Below, piece by piece: positions 54,093 to 63,330 of a stretch of DNA of 64,000 nucleotides. The DNA comes from Microvirga splendida. Lineage in GTDB: Bacteria; Pseudomonadota; Alphaproteobacteria; Rhizobiales; Beijerinckiaceae. The DNA lies in contig NZ_JAELXT010000008.1 in NCBI RefSeq assembly GCF_016427565.1, positions 1 to 64,000 on the forward strand, written 5' to 3'. Position 1 is the first letter of the stretch; each line of letters begins with the position of its first letter. The position numbers and the translations under genes were made by a program. The notes under the pieces are model-generated. The model was given only the letters and a program-made list of their open reading frames with translations. It was not told the origin of the DNA and did not search any database.

Positions 54093-55703
54093 GTGAGCAG
54101 CCCCTCCCCCGTGCTGTCGATCGAGAACCTCTCCATCGGCCTGCCCGCCCTGGCCGACCGGCAGCATGCGATCAGGAGCCTGTCGCTCTCCATCAACCCG
54201 GGCGAGACCCTCTGCGTGGTGGGTGAGTCCGGCTCGGGCAAGTCGATGACCGCCATGGCGACCATCGGCCTGCTGCCCCAGGGCGTGGAGGTGCTGTCGG
54301 GCAGGATCGAACTCGGCGGCCGCAATCTCCTCACCCTGGACGAGCCGGGCTGGTGCGACCTGCGGGGACGCGAGGTCGGCACGGTGTTCCAGGAACCGAT
54401 GACCTCGCTCAACCCGGTCATGCGGGTGGCCGACCAGATCGCCGAGACCTTCCGGGCCCATGGGCTGCTCACGCCCGCCGAACGCGCCAGGCGCGTGCTC
54501 GACCTGCTGACGGAGGTGCACCTACCCCACCCCGAGCTGATCGCCAAAGCCTATCCGCACGAGCTTTCCGGCGGCCAGCGCCAGCGGGTCATGATCGCCA
54601 TGGCGCTCGCGCTCGAGCCGAAGCTGCTCATCGCCGATGAGCCGACGACCGCGCTCGACGTGACCACGCAGGCCCAGGTGCTCAAGCTCATCGACAACCT
54701 GCGCCGCAAGCACGGAACGGCGGTTCTGTTCATCACCCACGATTTCGGCGTGGTGGCTGAGATCGCCGACCGGGTCGCTGTGCTGCAGCAGGGCGAGCTT
54801 GTCGAAGAAGGCCCGGCCGAACAGGTGCTGACCCGTCCGCAGCACCCCTACACCAAGCGGCTCCTCGCGGCGGTGCCCTCTTTGACGCCGCCCGCCCCCA
54901 AGCAGCTGGCCGGCGAGCCCATCGCGCTCAAGGTCAGTGCCCTCACGAAAACCTATGGCGGCCGCGGCTTCTTCCGCAAAAGCCGCGAGGTTCAGGCGGC
55001 CGATGCGGTGAGCTTCGACATCCGGCGCGGGGAGACGCTCGGGCTCGTGGGCGAATCCGGCTCCGGCAAGTCGACGGTGGGGCGCTGCGTGCTGCGGCTG
55101 ATCGAGCCCGACGGGGGCGCCATCGCCATCGGGGACCTGGACTTCGGCGCGCTCTCCCAACGCGACCTGCGGCCTCACCGGCGCAAGATCCAGATGGTGT
55201 TTCAGGACCCCTTCGCCTCCCTCAACCCGCGCCGCACCGTCGGGCGCATCATCGCCGAGGGGCCGATCACGCAAGGTACGGCTCAGGCCAAGGCTCTCGA
55301 TGATGCGCGCATCCTGCTGGAGAAGGTCGGGCTCCCGGCCCAGGCCATCGAGCGCTATCCGCACGAGTTCTCCGGCGGCCAGCGCCAGCGCATCGGCATC
55401 GCCCGCGCTCTCGCCATGCGGCCCGACGTGCTGGTGGCTGACGAGGCCGTGTCGGCCCTCGACGTGTCGGTCCAGGCCGAGATTCTGAAGCTGCTGAAGG
55501 GCCTGCAAGCAGAGTTCGGCCTTGCCATCCTGTTCATCACCCACGACCTGAGGGTTGCCGCCCAGATCTGCGACCGCGTGGCTGTCATGCAAAAAGGGCG
55601 GATTGTGGAAATGGCCGAAACCGCGCAACTCTTTGCCGATCCGCGGGATGCCTATACCCGCCAGCTCCTGGCCGCCGTGCCGGGCATGCACACAATGATC
55701 TAG
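54093..55703 (+). CDS. Dipeptide/oligopeptide ABC transporter, fused two-domain ATPase (DppD-DppF type)
   Basis: A 536-residue protein that joins both ATPase subunits of a peptide-type importer. Domain 1 (about 1-265): Walker [11 protein letters not shown], signature [12 protein letters not shown], Walker [13 protein letters not shown], then [13 protein letters not shown], the OPP-type C-terminal motif. Domain 2 (about 275-530): [38 protein letters not shown] 54093 follows AGGAG by 7 bp. It probably energises the binding protein and permeases at 58493-62046. The substrate could be peptides, nickel or other small molecules. Confidence 0.92.
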   Translation: MSSPSPVLSIENLSIGLPALADRQHAIRSLSLSINPGETLCVVGESGSGKSMTAMATIGLLPQGVEVLSGRIELGGRNLLTLDEPGWCDLRGREVGTVFQEPMTSLNPVMRVADQIAETFRAHGLLTPAERARRVLDLLTEVHLPHPELIAKAYPHELSGGQRQRVMIAMALALEPKLLIADEPTTALDVTTQAQVLKLIDNLRRKHGTAVLFITHDFGVVAEIADRVAVLQQGELVEEGPAEQVLTRPQHPYTKRLLAAVPSLTPPAPKQLAGEPIALKVSALTKTYGGRGFFRKSREVQAADAVSFDIRRGETLGLVGESGSGKSTVGRCVLRLIEPDGGAIAIGDLDFGALSQRDLRPHRRKIQMVFQDPFASLNPRRTVGRIIAEGPITQGTAQAKALDDARILLEKVGLPAQAIERYPHEFSGGQRQRIGIARALAMRPDVLVADEAVSALDVSVQAEILKLLKGLQAEFGLAILFITHDLRVAAQICDRVAVMQKGRIVEMAETAQLFADPRDAYTRQLLAAVPGMHTMI

Positions 55704-55716
55704 GGAGATGACATCC

Positions 55717-57189
55717 GTGAACGATCAGGTCAGCGCGACGGTTGCGCCCAACATGGTGTTCCAGAATTTCATCGGCGGGCGCGACCGCCCCGCCTCCGAC
55801 GGCATGACGCTCGATGTGTTCTCGCCCGTCGACGGCTCGCTCTTCGCCCGCATTGCCTCCGGCACGGCGCAGGACATCGACGAGGCCGTGAAGGCGGCCC
55901 GTGATGCGCTCGACGGCGCCTGGGGCAAGCTGACGGCGACCGAGCGCGGACGCCTGCTTATGAAGCTCGCCACGGTGGTCGAGGCGCATGCGGACGAACT
56001 CGCGCTTCTGGAAAGCCGCGATAACGGCAAGCCCCTGCGCCAGTCGCGCGCCGATGCCATTGCGCTTGCCCGCTATTTCGAATTCTACGGCAGCGCCGCC
56101 GACAAGCTGCACGGCGACGTGATCCCCTATCTCAATACGCATTTCATCGGCGTCGAGCGGGTGCCGCACGGGGTGACGGGGCATATCGTGCCCTGGAACT
56201 ACCCGATGCAGATCTTCGGGCGCTCGGTGGGTGCGGCGCTGGCCGCCGGCAACGCCACCGTGGTCAAGCCCGCGGAGGACGCGTCGCTCACGATCCTGCG
56301 CGTCTGCGCGCTCGCCCGCGAGGTCGGCTTCCCCGATGGATCGCTCAATGTGGTGACGGGCCTCGGCCGCACGGCCGGCGCGGCGCTCGCGGGTCATCCG
56401 GGCATCGACTTCCTGTCCTTCACCGGCAGCCCCGAGACGGGCACGGCCGTCCAGGTTGCGGCGGCGCAGAACCATGTGGGCGTGACGCTCGAACTCGGCG
56501 GCAAGTCGGCCCAGGTGGTGTTCGACGATGCCGATCTCGAGCGAGCCCTGCCCACCCTCGTCAATGCGATCATCCAGAACGGCGGCCAGACCTGCTCGGC
56601 CGGCAGCCGCCTGCTGATCCAGCGCGGCATCTTCCAGGATGTGGTCGACGCGGTGGCCGAGCGTTTCCGTGCCCTTCGCGCCGGGCACCCGGAGCACGAG
56701 CCCGATCTCGGCCCCATGATCAACCAGGCGCAGCAGCGCCGCGTCCTCGGCTACCTGGAGCGCGGCCGCAACGAAGGCCTGTCCATCGTGGGCGAAGGCG
56801 TGGTGGCGCTCGATGCGCCTCCCGGCGGCTATTACGTGGCGCCGACCTTCCTTGCCCCTGTTCCGCACGGGAGCCTCCTGTCCCAGGAAGAGGTCTTCGG
56901 CCCGGTTCTGGTGGCAACGCCCTTCGAGGACGAGGCGGAGGCGATCCGTCTCGCGAATGGCACGCAATACGGCCTTGTGGCGGGCGTCTGGAGCCGGGAC
57001 GGGATGCGCTCCACCCGGGTCGGCCGCGCCATGCGCGCGGGCCAGGTCTTCGTGAACTGCTACGGCGCCGGCGGCGGCATCGAGCTGCCCTTCGGCGGCT
57101 TCGGCCGCTCGGGCCACGGCCGCGAGAAGGGCTTCGAGGGCCTGATCGAGTTCACCACGACCCGAACGCTCGTCATCGCGCACGGATAA
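55717..57189 (+). CDS. NAD(P)-dependent aldehyde dehydrogenase
   Basis: A 490-residue ALDH. The catalytic Cys is in NGGQTCSAGSRL and Glu in TLELGGKSAQVV; VPWNYPMQIFGRSVG and FTGSPETGTAVQ are cofactor-binding regions. GTG 55717 is chosen because GGGAG lies 9 bp upstream; an ATG at 55708 abuts that site directly and is less likely. It starts a few bases after the ABC ATPase stop and precedes an SDR gene, so it probably belongs to one catabolic operon. The substrate (betaine aldehyde, gamma-aminobutyraldehyde or other) is not defined. Confidence 0.9.
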   Translation: MNDQVSATVAPNMVFQNFIGGRDRPASDGMTLDVFSPVDGSLFARIASGTAQDIDEAVKAARDALDGAWGKLTATERGRLLMKLATVVEAHADELALLESRDNGKPLRQSRADAIALARYFEFYGSAADKLHGDVIPYLNTHFIGVERVPHGVTGHIVPWNYPMQIFGRSVGAALAAGNATVVKPAEDASLTILRVCALAREVGFPDGSLNVVTGLGRTAGAALAGHPGIDFLSFTGSPETGTAVQVAAAQNHVGVTLELGGKSAQVVFDDADLERALPTLVNAIIQNGGQTCSAGSRLLIQRGIFQDVVDAVAERFRALRAGHPEHEPDLGPMINQAQQRRVLGYLERGRNEGLSIVGEGVVALDAPPGGYYVAPTFLAPVPHGSLLSQEEVFGPVLVATPFEDEAEAIRLANGTQYGLVAGVWSRDGMRSTRVGRAMRAGQVFVNCYGAGGGIELPFGGFGRSGHGREKGFEGLIEFTTTRTLVIAHG

Positions 57190-57219
57190 TTCAATACGTC
57201 TCACATCAGGGGAAGAAGC

Positions 57220-57969
57220 ATGAATCGCCTTGAAGGCAAGGTGGCGCTCGTCACGGGTGCCGGATCCGGTTTCGGTCTGGGCATTGCGCAGACCTTCGCG
57301 CGCGAAGGCGCCAAGGTCGCCATCCTCGACATCAACGAGGCGGCCGCCAAGAGCGCCGCCGAGGGAATCGGCGCCAATGCCATCGGTCTGGCTGCCGACG
57401 TGGCGAAAGCCGCCGACGTGAACGCCGCCGTGGAGAAGACGGTCGCGGCCTTCGGCAGGCTCGACATCGTGGTCAACAACGCGGGCATCAGCCACCGCAA
57501 CCGACCAATGCTGGAGGTCGAGGAGGACGAGTTCGACCGCGTCTTCGCGGTGAACGTGAAGTCGATCTATCTCTTCGCCAAGGCGGCCGTGCCGCTGATG
57601 CAGAAGCAGAACAGCGGCGTGTTCATCAATGTGGGCTCGACGGCGGGCCTGCGCCCGCGCCCCGGCCTCACCTGGTACAACAGCACCAAGGGCGCCGTGC
57701 ACACCATGACCAAGTCCATGGCCGTGGAGCTCGCGCCCAGCCGGATCCGCGTCTGCGCGCTGGCCCCCGTGGCCGGCGAGACGCCGCTGCTCGCCACCTT
57801 CATGGGCGAGGACACGCCCCAGAAGCGCGAGCAGTTCGTGAATTCCATCCCGCTCGGCCGCTTCTCCACCCCGCAGGACATCGCCAATGCGGCGCTCTAC
57901 CTCGCCTCGGACGAAGCGAGCATGATCACCGGCGTGGTGCTGGAGGTCGATGGGGGACGGTGCATCTAG
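57220..57969 (+). CDS. Short-chain dehydrogenase/reductase
   Basis: A 249-residue SDR enzyme. The cofactor motif is TGAGSGFGLGIA (residues 12-23), a following Asp (VAILDINEAAA) suggests NAD over NADP, and the catalytic Ser, Tyr and Lys are in GSTAGLRPRPGLTWYNSTKGA. The tail VVLEVDGGRCI is typical. It is 30 bp downstream of the ALDH gene. The pair could oxidise an alcohol to an acid, with the ABC transporter importing the substrate. Confidence 0.9.
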   Translation: MNRLEGKVALVTGAGSGFGLGIAQTFAREGAKVAILDINEAAAKSAAEGIGANAIGLAADVAKAADVNAAVEKTVAAFGRLDIVVNNAGISHRNRPMLEVEEDEFDRVFAVNVKSIYLFAKAAVPLMQKQNSGVFINVGSTAGLRPRPGLTWYNSTKGAVHTMTKSMAVELAPSRIRVCALAPVAGETPLLATFMGEDTPQKREQFVNSIPLGRFSTPQDIANAALYLASDEASMITGVVLEVDGGRCI

Positions 57970-57980
57970 CGCAACCTGTT

Positions 57981-58001
57981 GCCCTCCCCTTACGGGAGGG
58001 C
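57981..58001. terminator. Hairpin between convergent SDR and DUF2218 genes
   Basis: GCCCTCCC, loop CTTAC, GGGAGGGC. It is only 11 bp past the SDR stop and 9 bp before the DUF2218 stop. No T run follows, so it is a weak terminator or an mRNA-stabilising hairpin. Confidence 0.5.
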
Positions 58002-58010
58002 ACAAGCGCA

Positions 58011-58298
58011 TCACGCCTTCGACCACGCGAACGGCAGCGGCGCCTCCTTGAAGGCGAAGCGGTCGAGATGCGAGGCGACAACGCCCTTCATCCGCTGCAG
58101 GGTCTCGTCGTCGGGCGCCTCGACCGCGACCGTCAGGGCGTCGGATTCGGCCGTCATGGTGGCGACGGCGTTCGGGAAGCGCACGACGCCTTCGTTCCCG
58201 GAGAGCTGAACGTCGAGCTTGTGGCTCCAGTGCTTGCAGAGCTGCTGGAGATATCTGGCGCCGTTCGCGGTGGGCACCCGTGCCGTTTCAACAGCCAT
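58011..58298 (-). CDS. DUF2218-family small protein
   Basis: A 95-residue protein fitting DUF2218 over its full length: ARVPTANGARYLQQLCKHWSHKL, a short GVVRFPNAVATMTA strand and a second helix LQRMKGVVASHLDRFAF. Cys21 and two His residues nearby could bind a metal, but that is speculation. The family is often found near siderophore- or metal-uptake genes. It is antisense to the transporter cluster. Confidence 0.8.
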   Translation of the reverse strand: MAVETARVPTANGARYLQQLCKHWSHKLDVQLSGNEGVVRFPNAVATMTAESDALTVAVEAPDDETLQRMKGVVASHLDRFAFKEAPLPFAWSKA

Positions 58299-58492
58299 TT
58301 TAAACCCTTTCCCTGCCGCCGGAGCCGTCTGGACGTGCCGGCCTCGCGGCTTTGCCGACGAGGCTGCTTAAGCCCCGCCGAGGCCGAAGTTAAGTGAACA
58401 ATCGGTCATGATGCTCTTCCATCCGGCGCCATCCTGCGTAAGCTGAAGCGACCGCGACCTGTCGCAGCCCTACCGGATGGAGTTCACGCCCG

Positions 58493-59974
58493 ATGACGAA
58501 GCGCCTTCTGACCGCCGCCCTTCTCCTCTCCGTCAGCGTCATCCCGGCCTTTGCCGCCAAGACCTCCCTGGTGGTGGGCATGCCCATCGAGCCCCCGGGC
58601 CTCGATCCGACGGTGGCAGCCCCCGTGGCCATCCGCGAGGTCACCCTGGCCAACCTCTACGAGGGCCTCGTGCGCATCGACCGGACCGGCAAGGTGCAGC
58701 CGCTGCTCGCCAAGAGCTGGGAGGTCTCGCCCGACGGGCTGACCTACACCTTCCGCCTCCAGGAAGGCGTGAAGTTCCACGACGGCACGACCTTCGATTC
58801 GGCCGATGTGAAGTTTGCCTTCGACCGCGCCCGCGACCCGAAATCGACCAATGCCCAGAAGCAGATCTTCGCGCCCATCGAGTCCATCGAGACGCCCGAT
58901 CCGCAGACGGTGGTGATCAAGCTCAAGAACCCGTCGGGCAACTTCCTCACCTATCTCGGCTGGGGCGATGCGGTGATCGTCGCGCCGGAGACGGCCGCGA
59001 CCAACGCGTCGAATCCGGTCGGCACCGGGCCGTTCAAGTTCAAGACCTGGACGCGCGGCGACAGGGTCGAGCTGACCAAGAACCCCGATTACTGGCAGAA
59101 GGACAAGGTGAAGCTGGAGAACGTCACCTTCCGCTTCATCAGCGACGCGCAGGCGCAGGTCGCGGCCCTGCGCGCCGGCGACGTGGATGCCTTCCCCAAC
59201 CTCGGCGCGCCCGAGCTCTTCGCCGAGTTCCAGAAGGATAACCGCTTCAAGGCGGTGGCCGGCAACACCGAGGGCGAGACAGTCGCCGGCATGAACAACA
59301 CCAAGAAGCCCTTCGACGACGTGCGCGTGCGCCGCGCGCTGATGCATGCCATCGACCGCAAGACGCTGATCGAGGGCGCCTATTCCGGCTTCGGCACCCC
59401 CATCGGCAGCTTCTTCTCGCCGAACCATCCCGCTTATGTGGATATGACCGGTGCCGTTCCCTACGACCCCGCCAAGGCGAAGGCGCTGCTGAAGGAAGCT
59501 GGTTACGGCGACGGTCTCTCCATCACCATCAAGGCGCCGCAGATGGCCTATGCCAGCCGCTCGGCCGAGCTGATCGCGGCCATGCTCTCCGAGGTGGGCG
59601 TGGAGCTGAAGATCATCCCGACCGAGTTCCCGGCCAAGTGGATCGAGGAGGTCTTCAAGAACAAGGATTACGATGTCACCATCGTGTCCCACACGGAGCC
59701 GCTGGACATCGATATCTTCGCCCGCGACAACTACTACTTCAATTACAAGAATGATAAGTTCAAGCAGCTGATTGCGGATGCCGCCAAGACCACGGACGAG
59801 AAGGCGCGCTTCGCCAAATATGCGGAAGCGCAGAAGATCCTCGCCGAGGACGTGCCGGCCCTCTTCCTGTTCCAGCTGCCGAAGCTCGGCGTGTGGAACG
59901 CGAAGCTGCAGGGCCTATGGGAGAACTCCCCGATCCCGGTGAACGACGTGACGGAAGTGTCGTGGACGGAGTGA
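58493..59974 (+). CDS. ABC transporter peptide-type substrate-binding protein
   Basis: A 493-residue periplasmic protein of the SBP_bac_5 family. The signal peptide is MTKRLLTAALLLSVSVIPAFAA. Typical motifs are EGLVRIDRTGKVQPLLAKSW (near residue 53), FHDGTTFDSADVKFAFDRA (near 95) and VRRALMHAIDRKTLI (near 280). It should deliver peptides or similar solutes to the DppB/DppC-like permeases downstream. The gap to the permease gene (285 bp) holds three hairpin elements. No lipobox is seen. Confidence 0.92.
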   Translation: MTKRLLTAALLLSVSVIPAFAAKTSLVVGMPIEPPGLDPTVAAPVAIREVTLANLYEGLVRIDRTGKVQPLLAKSWEVSPDGLTYTFRLQEGVKFHDGTTFDSADVKFAFDRARDPKSTNAQKQIFAPIESIETPDPQTVVIKLKNPSGNFLTYLGWGDAVIVAPETAATNASNPVGTGPFKFKTWTRGDRVELTKNPDYWQKDKVKLENVTFRFISDAQAQVAALRAGDVDAFPNLGAPELFAEFQKDNRFKAVAGNTEGETVAGMNNTKKPFDDVRVRRALMHAIDRKTLIEGAYSGFGTPIGSFFSPNHPAYVDMTGAVPYDPAKAKALLKEAGYGDGLSITIKAPQMAYASRSAELIAAMLSEVGVELKIIPTEFPAKWIEEVFKNKDYDVTIVSHTEPLDIDIFARDNYYFNYKNDKFKQLIADAAKTTDEKARFAKYAEAQKILAEDVPALFLFQLPKLGVWNAKLQGLWENSPIPVNDVTEVSWTE

Positions 59975-60017
59975 GGCATCCGCATCGTCTCACGCCGTCT
60001 CCTGCGGCAACCCCCCA

Positions 60018-60106
60018 CGTCATCACCGGCCTTGTGCCGGTGATCCCGACCCGAAAAGCAAGACGCTCTTCTGATCGAGATGGCCGGGACAAGCCCGGCC
60101 ATGACG
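60018..60106. repeat. Palindromic intergenic repeat, family B copy 1
   Basis: Bounded by CGTCAT and ATGACG. It has two hairpins: ATCACCGGC-CTTGT-GCCGGTGAT on the left and ATGGCCGGG-ACAAG-CCCGGCCAT on the right, with a variable middle. A second copy is at 62072-62161. In one frame such elements translate to the familiar MAGTSPAMT, which can mislead gene callers. Confidence 0.82.
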
Positions 60107-60114
60107 GTGAAGGA

Positions 60115-60214
60115 TGTCATTCCCGGCCGGAGCGCAGCGGAGCGGAAGGGAGTCCACTCACACACGCTGCGCTATGGATCCCCTTCCCTCGCCTGCGGCT
60201 CGCCGGGGATGACA
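60115..60214. repeat. Palindromic intergenic repeat, family A copy 3
   Basis: Bounded by TGTCAT and ATGACA, 8 bp after family B copy 1. Like copy 1 it has CCGGCCGGAGCGCAGCGGAG on the left and GCTCGCCGGGGATGACA on the right, with GGATCCCCTTCC near the centre. Confidence 0.82.
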
Positions 60215-60217
60215 CAA

Positions 60218-60239
60218 CCCCTCCCCGCAAGGGGGAGGG
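60218..60239. repeat. Short C-rich/G-rich hairpin next to repeats
   Basis: CCCCTCCCC, loop GCAA, GGGGGAGGG. It is the third hairpin in a row in the gap between binding protein and permease and closes 20 bp before the permease ATG. Confidence 0.6.
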
Positions 60240-60259
60240 AAAAGGCTTGGCCTAAACAC

Positions 60260-61207
60260 ATGCTGCGTCTCGTCCTCTCCCGCCTCGTCTCGCTCGTCGT
60301 GACGCTGCTGTTCGTGTCGCTGGCGATCTTCCTGATCCTGGAGGTTCTTCCGGGGGATCCGGCGGCCATCATGCTCGGCACCTCCGCGCGGGAGGATACG
60401 CTGGCTGCGCTGCGCCAGGAGCTCGGGCTCGATCAGCCGGCGCTCCTGCGCTACCTGTACTGGGTCGGTGGAATTCTCCAGGGCGATCTCGGCACGTCGA
60501 TCACCTACAAGATGCCGGTCTCGACGCTGGTGGCCGAGCGCATGAACGTGACGCTGCCCTTGAGCCTGCTCGCGATCCTGATCTCGACCGCGCTCGCGCT
60601 TCCGCTCGGCGTCGCGGCGGCTGCCCGGCGTGACGGGCCGGTGGACCGCGCCGTGCTGGTCTTCAGCCAGCTCGGCGTTGCGGTGCCGAATTTCTGGATC
60701 GGCCTCTTGTTCATCCTGTTCTTCTCCACCTGGCTCGGCTGGTTTCCGGCCGGCGGCTTTCCCGGCTGGAGCGCCGGCATCGGCCCTGCCCTCCAGGCGC
60801 TCCTCCTGCCGGCGGTGGCGCTCGCCCTGCCCCAGGCCGCCGTGCTCACCCGCGTCACGCGCTCGGCAACCCTCGAGGTGATCGGCGCCGATTTCGTGCG
60901 CACGGCCCGCGCCAAGGGCGTCGACAAGGGATCGACCCTGCGCCGTCACGTGGTGCCGAACGCGCTCATTCCCGTCACGACGATCCTCGGGTTGCAGCTC
61001 TCGTTCTTCTTCGGCGGCGCAATCCTGGTGGAGAACGTGTTCAACCTGCCCGGCCTCGGGCGCCTCGCCTATCAGGCACTCAACCAGCGCGACCTCGTGG
61101 TGATCAAGGACATCGTGCTGATCTTTTCCGGGCTCGTGATCGTTGTGAACTTCCTCGTCGATATCGGCTACGCCATCCTCGATCCGCGCCTGAGGGGCCG
61201 GTCGTGA
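60260..61207 (+). CDS. ABC transporter permease, DppB-type
   Basis: A 315-residue inner-membrane protein with six predicted helices. The opening MLRLVLSRLVSLVVTLLFVSLA and LPGDPAAIML are typical of the DppB/OppB N-terminus; the EAA loop contacting the ATPase is around VIGADFVRTARAKGVDKG (near residue 210). ATG 60260 begins the conserved helix; longer in-frame starts run through repeats. Its stop overlaps the start of the next permease (GTGA). Confidence 0.92.
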   Translation: MLRLVLSRLVSLVVTLLFVSLAIFLILEVLPGDPAAIMLGTSAREDTLAALRQELGLDQPALLRYLYWVGGILQGDLGTSITYKMPVSTLVAERMNVTLPLSLLAILISTALALPLGVAAAARRDGPVDRAVLVFSQLGVAVPNFWIGLLFILFFSTWLGWFPAGGFPGWSAGIGPALQALLLPAVALALPQAAVLTRVTRSATLEVIGADFVRTARAKGVDKGSTLRRHVVPNALIPVTTILGLQLSFFFGGAILVENVFNLPGLGRLAYQALNQRDLVVIKDIVLIFSGLVIVVNFLVDIGYAILDPRLRGRS

Positions 61208-62046
61208 CGAAGCGCTCCCGCATTCCGCTGAACTCCGCCCTGGTCGTCGGCGGCATTCTCACCGCGCTGCTCATCGTCACCGCTCTCGTATCCCTCGTCT
61301 GGACGCCGGAGGTGCCCACCCGCGTGCGCGTGGTCATGCGCCTCAAGGGACCTGGAGAGGTCGGGCTTCTCGGCACGGATCATTTCGGCCGCGACGTCGC
61401 CTCACTGCTCATGGTCGGCGCCTGGAACTCGCTCGCCATTGCATGGCCGGCAGTTTTGCTGGGGGCTGCCATCGGCACCGCCATCGGCTGCGCGGCGGCG
61501 GCGTGGAAGGGCATCGCCGACGAGATCGCCATGCGCGTCTCCGACGTGGTGTTCGCCTTCCCGGCGGTGCTCTCCGCCATCATGATCGGCGCGCTCGTGG
61601 GCTCGGGGCCGCTCGCGGCCATCCTGGCGATTGCGGTGTTCAACGTGCCCGTTTTCGCCCGCGTCACCCGCGGCGTTGCGCTCCAGGTCTGGACCCTGGA
61701 CTACATCGCGGCGGCGCGCGCCATCGGCAAGCATCCGCTGCGCATCACCTGGGAAGACGTGATGCCCAACATCGCCGGTGCCCTGATCGTGCAGGTCACG
61801 ATCCAGCTCGCGCTCGCGATCCTCACGGAGGCTGGCCTGAGCTATCTTGGCCTCGGCGTACGCCCGCCCAATCCGAGCTGGGGCCGGATGCTCAGCGATG
61901 CGCAGACCTATCTCTCGCAGGCCCCGCATCTCGCCATCGCGCCCGGCATCGCCATCGCGCTGTCGGTGCTGGGGTTGAACCTCCTCGGCGACGGCTTGCG
62001 CGATGCGCTCGATCCGACGCTGAAGGGTCGGGGTGCTACGGCTTAG
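61204..62046 (+). CDS. ABC transporter permease, DppC-type
   Basis: A 280-residue partner permease. It starts at GTG 61204, overlapping the previous stop. The N-terminal helix is followed by GLLGTDHFGRDVASLLM, a DppC/OppC signature, and the EAA loop is DYIAAARAIGKHPLRITWEDVMPN (near residue 170). The C-terminal GVRPPNPSWGRMLSDAQTYL is typical too. With the DppB-like protein it forms the channel of the importer. Confidence 0.92.
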   Translation: MTKRSRIPLNSALVVGGILTALLIVTALVSLVWTPEVPTRVRVVMRLKGPGEVGLLGTDHFGRDVASLLMVGAWNSLAIAWPAVLLGAAIGTAIGCAAAAWKGIADEIAMRVSDVVFAFPAVLSAIMIGALVGSGPLAAILAIAVFNVPVFARVTRGVALQVWTLDYIAAARAIGKHPLRITWEDVMPNIAGALIVQVTIQLALAILTEAGLSYLGLGVRPPNPSWGRMLSDAQTYLSQAPHLAIAPGIAIALSVLGLNLLGDGLRDALDPTLKGRGATA

Positions 62047-62071
62047 AAGCATGATGTCTTCTACGCACACA

Positions 62072-62161
62072 CGTCATCACCGGCCTTGTGCCGGTGATCC
62101 CGATTGCATGAGGCGCTGCGCTCTTCGGATCGGGATGGCCGGGACAAGCCCGGCCATGACG
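62072..62161. repeat. Palindromic intergenic repeat, family B copy 2
   Basis: Same ends and the same two hairpins as the copy at 60018-60106, plus a longer match ATCCCGAT/ATCGGGAT joining the halves. It sits 26 bp after the last permease gene and before the convergent LLM gene. Confidence 0.82.
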
Positions 62162-62180
62162 GGGCGGTTTATCGAACCCT

Positions 62181-63179
62181 CTAAGCCGCCTTGCTCATAC
62201 CCTGGTGCACATCCGCAAGGATCTCATACGAACGCAACCGCTTGCCGTGATCGTAGATCGCCGAAGCGACGATGAGCTCGTCCGCGCCGGTCTCGGCGAT
62301 GAAGCGTTCCAGCCCCTCCCGCACGGTATTGGCGGAGCCGACGAAGGAGCAGGAGAGCATGCTCGTGGCCTGCGCCTTCTCGTGCGGCGCCCAGTAGCTC
62401 TCGATGTCGTCGATGGGCGGCTGGAGCTTGCCGCGCGCTCCGCGGAACATGTTGGTGAAGGCCTGCTGCGCGGAGGTGAAGAGACGTTTCGCCTCCTCGT
62501 CCGTGTCGGCGGCGATCACGTTCACGCCCACCATGGCATGGGGCCGGTCGAGCTGGGCTGAAGGCTGGAAGCGCTCGCGATAGACCTGCAACGCCTGCAC
62601 CAGGGCGCCAGGAGCGAAATGCGACGCGAAGGCATAGGGCAGGCCCAGCATGGCAGCCAACTGCGCGCCGAACAGGCTCGAGCCCAGGATCCAGATCGGC
62701 ACGTTGGAGCCCGCCCCCGGCACGGCCTGGATCGCCTGGTCCGGCTGCACGGGTCCGAGCAGCGCCTGCAGTTCCAGCACGTCCTGCGGGAAGGTGTCGG
62801 CGGCGGCGGGATCACGGCGCAGCGCCCGCAGGGTCCGCTGGTCCGTGCCGGGTGCCCGGCCGACCCCGAGATCGATGCGGCCCGGATAGAGCGCATCGAG
62901 GGTGCCGAACTGCTCGGCGATCACCAGCGGCGAATGGTTCGGCAGCATGATGCCGCCCGCGCCGACGCGGATCGTCTTCGTGCCGCCGGCCACATGGCCG
63001 ATGGCCACGCTCGTCGCCGCGCTGGCGATGCCCACCATGTTGTGGTGCTCGGCGAGCCAGAACCGGGTGTAGCCCCAGTTCTCCGCATGCTGCGCCAGAT
63101 CGAGGGAATTGCGCAGAGCGTCGGAGGGTGTGAAACCCTCGGGAACATGCGCGAGATCGAGGATGGAAAAGGGAGGCAT
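62181..63179 (-). CDS. LLM-class flavin-dependent oxidoreductase
   Basis: A 332-residue luciferase-like monooxygenase of the MsnO8-like group. The opening is [20 protein letters not shown], with [17 protein letters not shown] near residue 43 (His-rich flavin/substrate region), [20 protein letters not shown] near 80 and [15 protein letters not shown] near 105. It would use FMNH2 supplied by a reductase to oxidise an unknown substrate. ATG 63179 has GGAAG upstream. Confidence 0.88.
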   Translation of the reverse strand: MPPFSILDLAHVPEGFTPSDALRNSLDLAQHAENWGYTRFWLAEHHNMVGIASAATSVAIGHVAGGTKTIRVGAGGIMLPNHSPLVIAEQFGTLDALYPGRIDLGVGRAPGTDQRTLRALRRDPAAADTFPQDVLELQALLGPVQPDQAIQAVPGAGSNVPIWILGSSLFGAQLAAMLGLPYAFASHFAPGALVQALQVYRERFQPSAQLDRPHAMVGVNVIAADTDEEAKRLFTSAQQAFTNMFRGARGKLQPPIDDIESYWAPHEKAQATSMLSCSFVGSANTVREGLERFIAETGADELIVASAIYDHGKRLRSYEILADVHQGMSKAA

Positions 63180-63330
63180 CGGCGTCTTCCGGCTGTCTGG
63201 GCGGTAACCTGACAGATCAGGTCTGCACGCGCGGTCTGCAAGCCATCGCTCGCCCGGTGGCGACAACTGAGCCATGCGCCGGGCGCAGGCTCTGCCGGTT
63301 CAGCTTGTGCCGCCCCCTGAATTCGGAGCG

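Noticed and set aside
55585-58026. An 813-residue antisense open frame over ALDH and SDR genes
   Set aside because: Shadow of two well-supported plus-strand genes; sequence is low-complexity and matches nothing I know.
60080-60260. In-frame extension of the DppB-like gene beginning MAGTSPAMT
   Set aside because: Translation of palindromic repeats; the ATG at 60260 begins the conserved first helix.
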